Assembly: GCF_030272615.1 (NCBI RefSeq)
Contig: NC_081408.1
Location: 307,585,950-307,649,949, forward strand
Origin: Cryptomeria japonica
Lineage: Eukaryota > Streptophyta > Pinopsida > Cupressales > Cupressaceae
Direction: 5' to 3'
Length of the DNA: 64,000 bases
Shown here piece after piece: positions 56,036 to 64,000 of the stretch. How positions within the stretch are numbered: the stretch's first letter is position 1; every line of letters begins with the position of its first letter. Under the pieces are notes generated by a model, which did no database searches, had not been told where the DNA came from, and saw only the letters and a program-made list of their open reading frames with translations. Both the position numbers and the translations under genes were made by a program.

Positions 56036-57236
56036 TGTTAGGCCCAATATGGAAAGCTAATGTACTAAGAGGGGAGGGGTGAATGAGTACTTCAAATCCT
56101 TTTAACAACAATATCTTTACTGTTATGCATAAACCAAAAACTGCTGCAACATAACACAAAGCTAAAACAAATAAATAACAACCATACACGATTCACTCCA
56201 TAACACATATATTTTGGTTACGCAGAAACTCTCGGTTAGAGAGAAAAACTGCGGTGGGGATGGCACCCACAACTCCACTACTGCAATAATAAAGAGTGCT
56301 CGGTTAGAGCTACATGTTTAGCTATTTCTGATAGCTTACCCTGTTAGGAGTATCGAGATCTGTTAGATCTACCTTGCTAAAGGATTTTACAACACTTAAA
56401 CTAAATGTTGTACCTGGTTAGAGGCTTTACAATTTATAGACTTGGTTAGAGTCTTTTACCTTGTTAAAGGTTTCTCTTACGACTTCAAAATATTTCAATA
56501 AAATCTTTACAAATATCTGCAACTTTACATCTGGAATGTTATAGTAGATTCTATGTGCTCAAAATAAGATTACCTTGCTTATAGCATACCTCGGTAACCC
56601 ATAAAGTAACTCAGTAAACCCTTCTGTTTACTCTGTTCTTTGACTGTTCTCTAAAATCCTTCTCGGTGACCTCTATGTCTCTATAACAGTCATAATACTT
56701 AGTGCTTTCTCATGTATCACACATGTCTTGCTTCATACACCTCTGTATATCTCTGTCTGTCACTACATGTATATATCTGATCTCAATCCATGTTGTATAA
56801 ATAGATCTCTTATGTCTATGATCTGATTCATTGCTTCAATCTTACAAACACTATTTATCAAATGAATAACTATACAAAATATTTCATTGGATAAATGACC
56901 TTAAAATCATACACAATCTTTAAGTGCAATTTCCAATGTGATAATGGTTCTATGTTCCTCGATCTTGTAACACGTTTTCATATGTGTGTCCAGGTTCAAT
57001 GAATCTGGTAACATGTTTCATTCGATGTATATCAACTCGATGTATCATCTTTGCTGCTCGGTAGACATGGAATGATACTCGGTAGATAGCTCGGTGCATA
57101 CTGGGCTTTGTGAATACTTTCTTCTTTAATCGACTGTTCTATTCATACCGACTGAATATTTCGGTAGAGATAACCGGCTAGAGTATATAGAATGACTTTG
57201 GATGTAAAACTAATGACAATTTGATAAGTAGTAACA
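56036..57236 (-). repeat. 5' LTR of element E
   Basis: 1201 bp, same length and ends as the left LTR, with GAGGGGAGGGGTGAATGAGT near the primer-site end and AAAACTGCGGTGGGG...CCCAC at 56244-56270. Conserved GGTTAGAG and CTCGGTAG motifs recur through it. Confidence 0.95.
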
Positions 57237-57241
57237 AGTAT

Positions 57242-57860
57242 ATCATCATCATAGATCTTATAATACAAGTTATTATCAGCATTACCTTTAGTGAAACCAA
57301 GCTTCAAAAGATATTTGTCCAATCTAGCATACCAAGCTCTAGGGGCTTGCTTCAATCCATATAAAGCTTTCCTTAACCTGCAAACCATTTTTTTGTCCTC
57401 TGAAAGTGAAAATCCATCAAGTTGCTCAATAGAGACTTCCTCTTCAAGATCTCCATTCAGAAATGCACACTTAACATCCATCTAATAAACCTTGTATTTC
57501 TTATGTGCAACATAAGAAAGAAATAATCTCACAACTTCAATCCTAGCTACTGGAGCAAAAGTCTCATCATAATCAATTCCTTCCTTCTAAGAATATCCTT
57601 TACACACCAATCTAGCCTTGTTCCTCACAACTTGTCCATCTTCATTCAATTTATTCCTGAAAACCCATTTAGTTCCAATAACATTCTTATTTTTAGGATG
57701 GGGAGCTAAAGTCCATGTGTTGTTCTTTTCTATTTGATCTAATTTCTCTTCCATAGCTTTCATCCAACTTTTATCCTTACATGCTTCAATAAATGATGTC
57801 GGTTCAACTTGAGAAATTAAACATACCTCTTCAGCTGCCAACCTTCTTCTTGTCATTACT
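57242..57860 (-). pseudogene. pol: Element D pol: N-terminal part of reverse transcriptase
   Basis: MTRRRLAAEEVCLISQVEPT (57800-57856), then WMKAMEEKLDQIEKNNTWTL, then GTKWVFRNKLNEDGQVVRNK, then a stop, then [20 protein letters not shown] and [19 protein letters not shown], ending [10 protein letters not shown] where E is inserted, a few codons before the catalytic FVDD. Confidence 0.92.
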
Positions 57861-58026
57861 CCTTTGCCTTTGTCTCCAATGATTTGATCTTCTGAATGAT
57901 TTAACCTTACATACCTAGGAGTCTTCTGACTTTGTATTTCCCTGCTCTGATCTTCAGTTAGTTGAATTTTCTAATATTGTTGGGGTAACTGGTTCAACAT
58001 TCTGTTCTGGTACAGGTGCTACCGGT

Positions 58027-58926
58027 TTAGTTATGATCATTTCCACTTATGATTCTCTCATAATTTCTGATTTGACCTTTGTACTGCTCATCCACCTTGA
58101 CATTAGCGCTCTCCACAATTCTCTGCAATCTTTTGTTATAACATCTATATGCTTTGCTTTTATTAGAATAACCAAGAAATATTCCTTCATCACATCTAGG
58201 ATCAAACTTTCTAACGGAATCACGTCTTTTGATATAGCATTTACTACCAAAGATTCTGAAATACTTAACTGTAGGTGTATGACCAAACCATAACTCGTAA
58301 GGTGTCTTACTAGTATCTTCTTTGATATGAACTCTATTGAATGTGTGCACCGTTGTGCTCATAGCTTCTCTCCAATAGATATGAGGCAAATTATCTTCCA
58401 TAATCATAGTTCTAGCTACATCCAGGATAGTTCTGTTCTTTCTTTCCACAACACCATTCTGTTGAGGTGTTCGAGGTGCAGATAATTATCTCCTTATACC
58501 ATGCTTCTCACAATAATTGTTAAATTCACCGGATGCGAATTTACCACCCTGATATGACCTTAAGCATTTAATCTTCAACCCTGTCTCTGTCTCAACTTTA
58601 TCTTTAAAAATCTTAAACTTTTCAAAAGCTTCAAATTTCTCCCTTAGAAAAGTAACCCACATCATTCTAGAATAGTCATCAATGATTAGCATGAAATATC
58701 TATCACCCTGAAAACTTCTTATTCTAGCAGGACCACACAAATCAATATAAATGAGATCAAGAATATCATTAGATTTGTCTTGTATACTCTTAAAAGAAGT
58801 TCTTACTTGCTTATCCATTTGACATTCCTTACATACCGGATTATAAGGTTTCACAACCTTAGGTATATCTCTAACTGCCTTAGTTGAATTGATATTTACA
58901 ATGCAATCAAAATTCGCATGACGCAA
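58027..58926 (-). pseudogene. pol: Integrase of element D
   Basis: Zinc region end: NPVCKECQMDKQ. Core: LIYIDLCGPARI (first Asp present), LIIDDYSRMMWVTFL, then CLRSYQGGKF where the second catalytic Asp reads Tyr, a stop near 58486, then QQNGVVERKNRTILDVARTM (Glu present), then WREAMSTTVHTFNRV, RIFGSKCYIKRRD, and GIFLGYSNKSKAYRCYN. The Asp-to-Tyr change would abolish activity. Confidence 0.9.
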
Positions 58927-58956
58927 CCTCTTATGCCATAGCCAACTCTCATCAAT

Positions 58957-59600
58957 TTATGCAATCAAACATGTCTTCTCACCGAAGTTCAAATGAAAGA
59001 TGTTACCTTTAGTCTGAGTATCGGTTGCAATCTCCAATCCCGATCTGTTAATGATTTTGTATTTTCCATCCTTGAACTGTAATTGAAATCCCTTATCCAC
59101 CAACTGTCCTACACTCAAAAGATTATACCTTAAATCATCAACATAATAAACATTATCAGTGTTATGCTTATCATCCAATGATATAGTTCATCTTCCTCTG
59201 ATCATGCATGCTTTGTCATCTCCAAATCTAACCAGACCACCATGAAATTCTTGAAAAGATAGAAAATTCCTTTTGTCTCCAGTCATATGAGGTGAACATC
59301 CACTGTCTATCACTCATTCATCATTATCTTCAACTTTAGCAACAAGGGCCTTCTCTTCATTTGAATAACCGGTTTTGGAGCATCTTCCTTTATAGCTAAA
59401 AATACCCATTCTTTTCCATTTTCGGATCCACTAGCTGAATCTTGTGTTGGTTCATCATTAGAGTCAATAGTCACACTTTCCTCATCCACATAGTAGCATG
59501 ATTTTTCTTTGTTTCTCCTGTACTTATTCTTGTTCTAATATTCCTCTTGGGACATTTAGATGCAAAATGACCATCTTAAATTAAATGCAAAATATTTAAA
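58957..59600 (-). pseudogene. pol: Element D zinc knuckle remnant, protease and pre-integrase region
   Basis: Half a knuckle (GHFASKCPKR) near 59545-59575, its first two Cys lost to a shift. The protease motif VIDSGCSPHMTG lies at about 59270-59310 behind a stop. Then VYYVDDLRYNLLSVGQL and LEIATDTQTKGNIFHLNF of the pre-integrase region follow. Confidence 0.8.
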
Positions 59601-59609
59601 AGGTGATTT

Positions 59610-60427
59610 TCATTCATCCTTACTTCCTGTTGGACCTTTAGGTACTCTTCTAAAAAATAGGGTTTCAAGTTGCTCAAACTCTTCATCTTCTTTCTTCATA
59701 TCCTCTAGTTCCTTTGCATATAGTACTTTCCAATCATTCTTGTCGGTTGATGATGTAGATGCATGAAAAGCAGATTCGGTCTTTGTAGTTCCAAGAGGAC
59801 CAAATTCTTCAAGCTCAAAAGCAAATAACTTTCCAACCAAAGTATCCCTATTAACAAAAGAGTTAGACATTGTTCCCAACTCATTAATTGCAGTAGCCCT
59901 CATCTTGTAAGCTAATGGCAAAGCTATCAATACTTTAAAAACAATCTCATCTTTGCTCAGAGATCCACCACAACATTGAATTCTCATGACAATTTCATTG
60001 ACTCTTTCCATAAAAGCAATAATTCTTTCATCTTCCTCCATTTTTTAGGTTCTCATATCTCACCCAGTAACCATCAAGTTTATCAATTTCAATAGTAGGG
60101 TCACCTTCATTCAGTTTCCAAATTATCCCATATAGCTTTAGTAGATGAATTGTCTGATAGTCCCATAACTTGCTAATCAGAAAGGGCGCTCAAAAGGGAT
60201 TCTCTAACTCTACAATCATTTTCAATGTTCTTATCCAAGTCTGCCAGAGGAGGGTTCCCAGATGTTGGCTCATAAGGAGTATAACTTTTCTCATTGATCT
60301 CCCAAATCTCCTTGCTAAGAAATCTTAGATGAGTCTCCATCCGAAGCTTCCATACCCTGTAGTTTGTTCCTTCGAGCCTAGGGTTGTCCGTCTGGTAAGC
60401 AATTGAAGTTGAATGATTACTCACCAT
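59610..60427 (-). pseudogene. gag: gag of element D
   Basis: ATG at 60427 begins MVSNHSTSIAYQTDNPRLEG, then NYRVWKLRMETHLRFLSKEI (copia gag start, DUF4219-like). After stops the UBN2-like part follows: ERIIAFMERVNEIVMRIQCC, SLSKDEIVFKVLIALPLAYK, LVGKLFAFELEEFG. Breaks between 60041 and 60173. Confidence 0.88.
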
Positions 60428-60468
60428 AGGATCTTCCTCAAGTGGTTAAGCTTCTGCAGAAAGGACTA

Positions 60469-60481
60469 GGCTCTGATACCA
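60469..60481 (-). other. Primer-binding site of element D
   Basis: Minus strand TGGTATCAGAGCC, two bases from the LTR. Initiator-Met tRNA type. Confidence 0.95.
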
Positions 60482-60483
60482 AT

Positions 60484-61686
60484 TGTTAGGATAACCGATG
60501 GACAATTGAGGGGGGGGGGGTGAAGATCAGTTGTCAACAGATTATGAAACTTTAAGCACACAAAACTTTTTACCGGAATGGAAGATATAACAATTAAGCA
60601 CAAACATAAATCATAGAACAATTATCATCCATCCACAACACATAACATTGATATTTGTACATGGAAAATCGTGAAGGGAAAAAACATGGTGGGAAGCCTA
60701 CCCACAATCATATAATACTTCTGCAGTAAGTATGTGATTACAATAAAATGGGCCTGCACATGCAAGAAGACGCATTGCCTAGAGCGCACTGCTCATCACA
60801 AAGGAGCCTTGCTGACTACAAAAGAAATCCAGACTACAATCCAGCAATAAGAATGAATTGCAAGAATAACATCTCCTATGCTTGAGTACAATTCTGGTTA
60901 AGCTTAATACCAGAGGTCTTAAACTTCTTACATAAACCCAATTCAATCACCTATGATTGACCAAAACCTTTGCATATGATTTGAACTTTATTTGCACACA
61001 GATAATCCCATAACCACAATCCCATGATCTACAAAGAGATCTTACATCATATATATATACCAACTCAAGAACTAAACAATTAGGTTGACCACCTAAAAGA
61101 TAATACAATAAATCCATTACATAATCCCACAAACCAATGATAAAACAAGTCGGCCTAAGATTGAAACAACATAAACCAATCAATAAATCCAATCAGTAAT
61201 GCATCGGGAGAATCTATCCGCACGTTACATAAACCGGTCTATAACCTAACAGAAAAATAACGGACCTAAAATAGGTCACCATAAGACAAATCCAACACCA
61301 CCAATCAACTGGAACACAAACATGATAACCATTAGCATCCCGATAACGTTCTAGAAGCTGCACCAGCACCACTTATCGGATCCATCAAAAGATCTTCAAC
61401 AAAACTCTGACGGTAAAACCTTACCGATAACCAAAAGGCTTACTAGAACAAATGATAGCATCCAGATCATCAAATCCCGAACCAACAAAATAAGATACAC
61501 ATCAGGGACATATGAATAACTAATCCAAACCATAACCATCAGTTGGAATGCATCGAAGACAAATCTTCTAATCATCATCAAAGTTTAACCACTCTACCGA
61601 AATTTGGTAGACAACCAAGAAGCTAGTGTTAACATCAATGACAAACATCAATGCAACACATAATAAATTCCTCCAAAATGCCAACA
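60484..61686 (-). repeat. 5' LTR of element D
   Basis: 1203 bp, TGTTAGGATAAC...ATGCCAACA. The G-rich box here has a run of ten G (about 60510-60519). The AAAACATGGTGGGAAGCCTA...CCCAC block is at 60682-60705. Confidence 0.93.
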
Positions 61687-61691
61687 AGAAC

Positions 61692-62305
61692 ATGGGAGCA
61701 TATTTGTGCTTTTGAAGGAGGTTACTAAGCTCACCACATTGAACCTTGCCATTCTGATGACCGAAACACTAGTAGTACATCCTAAAGAAATTGATCTTAC
61801 CTAGCGAGAAGCCTTGGAGTGGAAAGAATGGATCTACCGCGATTATATCAATGACATTGATGATTCCCTAAAATGCCATTTGAATGATATGCTGAAAATA
61901 GAGAATAATCTATGTGCTCTGGATGTTGATCTTATGGATAGCTTTGAGGAGAATGTACGAGAACTTGGTGAAATGATGGGCCAATTCAAGGAGAATTATC
62001 AAAAAAACACCAAGGACCCTCAAAATATTTTTTTGGAATCCTTCAAAGGATTGTGTCACTTGCAGATGCATGCTACTACCTTTGAGACTGAGACGGATGA
62101 AATGCACAAAAATATTGCCACTACTGACAGGTTGACTTCAAAATGGAGAACAAGACTGCGCATCACAACAGTACCAGAGGACCCAAACTTGGAGTTGATC
62201 ATGAATAGGTACCATGAGTATAGACAAAGGCTTAAGGCTCAGAAGGTGACACGTGTTGATCAAGAAGTAGAATTTGTTGGCGATAATGAACCAAAAGCTG
62301 AATAG
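61692..62305 (+). pseudogene. ORF3 of B2, part 2
   Basis: Resumes after D with GSIFVLLKEVTKLTTLNLAI, then a 163-residue open stretch from 61814: EWKEWIYRDYINDIDDSLKC, DVDLMDSFEENVRELGEMMG, WRTRLRITTVPEDPNLELIM, ending at TAG 62303-62305. It aligns with the end of B1 ORF3. Leu/Ile heptads suggest a coiled coil. Confidence 0.75.
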
Positions 62306-62951
62306 GCAGGGGCAATTTCATAATTTTACTGTTTTAATTGCTTTTCTTGAATATTGGCTTGGAAGCCAAAAAGACTTATTTTAAAATAATGAATGTCTTC
62401 AACAAACCATTTCTCTGAAAGTTTTAAATAGTTAGACTTATTTTCATTTTAGGATCTTTTGGGCAAACTTTGTTTTACTCTTAAGAACAAAAACCTCTTT
62501 AACTATATTTCTGTTTGTTCTTTTGAATGTAGAAAATTTGCTAGTGGCTTCAGATATTTGTAATCTTTGAATTATGGTGTGTGAATGCTTTCTGTTCTTT
62601 TGAATGGTTATCAGTGGATACATATGTATTTGAGATGGTGAATGGTTTTAGTTTTCTATTGCTGCAAAAATAGTGTCTTTGAATGGTATTTTGTAGCGAT
62701 ATTGTTGTTTCAAAATCTTGGAAAATCAAAAAATGTTTGTATTTTATGCATGCCTTTTCAAATCTTTTTGGTTAAAAGCATTTCAGTTAATTTCTATTCA
62801 TTGAATATCATCCAAAGGTAGCTGCCACCTTGTAAAATAAGCAGAGAATCAGTTAGTTAATAGTTTGTTCAGGCTAGTTCAACTGTGGTTATATTTGTCA
62901 CCTTTGTGGGTGTAAGAATATAGAGTTAGGTGATAAAATTGTTAACCAACA
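62306..62951 (+). repeat. 3' LTR of B2
   Basis: Second copy of the B LTR, about 645 bp, ending GTTAACCAACA at 62951. Preceded by the purine tract GAATAGGCAGGGGCAA. The start is approximate. Confidence 0.8.
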
Positions 62952-63345
62952 GGTTGGCCGTATTCTGGGTGGCCTAGTTCTTCTAAAGGGTTCCCCTAGC
63001 TTCCTCTGGTGATTTCTCCCATGAGAAAGGATAAAGATGAAGAAGAAGAGGTTGTTGAGGATGGGTGGTCTCTTCCAGACCCCCTTTACCCCACTGATGT
63101 ATGGGGTAAAAAGGATGACATGGATCCACCTCCTCCTTCTGTTGCTACTACTCTAGTTGCTTACGATTTTTATGTTGTTTCTGGATTTCTGGGTTGTGCC
63201 CATGTTTAGAGTAGCTTTTTTTTTGCTATTTTTCAGGCTCTGCCCGAGTGAATTTCGGGGAGTGATTTATTCCTCCCACCTTTTTTTGTGAATAGTGTAC
63301 TCTTATATATACTTTAATGGAAATGCCTATTAAAAAAAAAAAAAA
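62952..63345 (+). mobile_element. LINE-like 3' tail with poly(A)
   Basis: A 14-base A run (63332-63345) follows GGAAATGCCTATT, with a T-rich stretch and a sequence resembling plant L1 3' untranslated regions (CTCTGCCCGAGTGAATTTCG). An open frame of 66 codons at 63009-63209 is acidic, of unknown nature. It lies just beyond the B2 LTR, so it may be the far end of the LINE that stops at 15857; the missing zf-RVT cysteines mean some sequence between was lost. Confidence 0.6.
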
Positions 63346-64000
63346 CTCTTATAAATTTCGAATATCATTTAAGATCAAATCTTTTGACTGATTCTCTTCA
63401 AATTGGACTATTTTTCTTTTGATTTGATTTGATTTTACAAAACTAGATTGCACAAGTATGCTTATGATTTTGAGAATATGCTTAAAAAAACCATGAATAA
63501 TGAAATGAAGAAATATATAGAGAAAGAACAATTAATGGAGTGTAATTAACAAAAGGTTGGAGAAAAAATTATATGGTTTGAAACTTTAACCGCAATAAAA
63601 AAGAAAATAATTTTGTTGTTTTTTTAAAATAATCAATTACATTTAAGGTAAACCAGAACCAATAGAAGATATAAAATTGTGTTCTCATTGAATATAACCC
63701 AATACTATATACGAGATAAATAACTAACGTTGCAATTGACCAAATATTGATATTGTAAAATATTTTTATAACTTTAGACATAGAAAAAAAATCACATCAT
63801 TGGTTATTTGACTTTAATTTTGAGCTCTATTGATTGTGTTTTTATATTAATTTATGTATTGTTCTATGTGGTCTTTAGGAGACCTTGCCTATAATTGTGA
63901 TAAGCGTGCATATATCATGAGCCAAAAAAGTAATATGACATTGTTAAAAATAGGTAATGCGATTATAGATTGTAAGCACAATTTCACACAAAAACCATGC
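63346..64000. other. AT-rich flank, nothing recognised
   Basis: No supported gene, repeat or element border. The short open frames on the minus strand (63349-63531 and 63569-63781) are Phe/Ile/Lys-rich products of AT-rich DNA and look fortuitous. Confidence 0.6.

Larger units (their letters stand above)
49191..57236 (-). mobile_element. Element E: pol-less LTR element nested in D
   Basis: 8046 bp with two 1201-bp LTRs, an exact AGTAT duplication, an initiator-Met primer site (56021-56033) and a purine tract (50392-50405). The 5.6-kb interior holds two long broken ORFs and no protease, integrase or reverse transcriptase. Element C has the same gene order and homologous proteins, so this is a family, not one damaged copy. 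Hand comparison of about 375 bp of LTR gave about 18 differences, mostly transitions. Confidence 0.93.
46610..61686 (-). mobile_element. Element D: Ty1/copia retrotransposon interrupted by E
   Basis: LTRs 46610-47815 and 60484-61686 (1206 and 1203 bp), initiator-Met primer site at 60469-60481, purine tract next to the left LTR, and gag-pol in copia order on the minus strand. Removing E leaves about 7.0 kb. The outer left terminus reads TA (TATTAGG) where the inner copy has TG. Confidence 0.93.
36965..62951 (+). mobile_element. Element B2: Ty3/gypsy element with a third ORF, interrupted by D
   Basis: LTR, primer site, gag, protease, an RNase H-like domain, reverse transcriptase, RNase H, integrase, ORF3, LTR, all in plus orientation. 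Element D (with E inside it) splits ORF3 at 46604/61692. Without the insertion B2 is about 10.9 kb. Every domain carries stops or shifts. Confidence 0.88.

Noticed and set aside
50744-56189. Host gene captured by element E
   Set aside because: A captured host gene was considered for ORF1 and ORF2, but element C carries the same pair, so they belong to the element family. A still older capture cannot be excluded.
60510-60519. Ten-G run as a G-quadruplex
   Set aside because: A single G run without further G tracts nearby cannot form an ordinary intramolecular quadruplex.
63009-63209. Small host gene of 66 codons
   Set aside because: It lies within a LINE-like 3' tail and has no known domain; probably a remnant frame.

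Overview
This window looks like intergenic DNA from a plant with a large, repeat-filled nuclear genome. No host gene, tRNA or rRNA could be recognised. Nearly everything that can be read is retrotransposon: Ty1/copia elements primed by initiator-Met tRNA (TGGTATCAGAGC-type sites), Ty3/gypsy elements with TGGCGACTCTGCTGGGGA-type primer sites, an L1-like LINE, and pol-less derivatives. The style (very long LTRs, deep nesting, old but readable copies) would fit a gymnosperm or another giant-genome seed plant, but the sequence does not prove the species.

Layout. 1-3863: element A, a minus-strand Ty3-type element whose gag runs off the left edge. 3940-10181: element F, a complete minus-strand copia element with a perfect TCCCA target duplication. 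10187-11379: a gene-free stretch holding a degenerate repeat. 11380-15857: an L1-like LINE split by a solo LTR (11536-12732). 15858-62951: a plus-strand Ty3-type array in which two element bodies, B1 and B2, share one LTR (about 36965-37628). This array carries four later insertions. C (16132-20264) lies in the B1 integrase. G (22987-35373) lies in the third ORF of B1. D (46610-61686) lies in the third ORF of B2. E (49191-57236) lies inside the reverse transcriptase of D. 62952-63345: a LINE-like 3' tail with poly(A). 63346-64000: AT-rich DNA with nothing recognised.

Order of events read from nesting: LINE, then the B array, then C, G and D into B, then E into D. Hand counts over short LTR stretches give about 4-6% difference for G, E and F, so these three insertions may be of similar age.

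Most unusual items: (1) G, a 12.4-kb element with about 4.2-kb LTRs that encodes only an enlarged gag, has a triplicated primer-binding site, and carries an inverted primer-site copy where a polypurine tract should abut the 3' LTR; (2) the related elements C and E, which lack pol but share a coiled-coil plus five-zinc-knuckle ORF and a long second ORF; (3) a third ORF of about 1,000 codons after integrase in B1 and B2; (4) B2's domain order, with an extra RNase H between protease and reverse transcriptase; (5) the hairpin-rich 3' region and LTRs of F. All coding regions carry stops or frameshifts, so these are relics rather than active genes.
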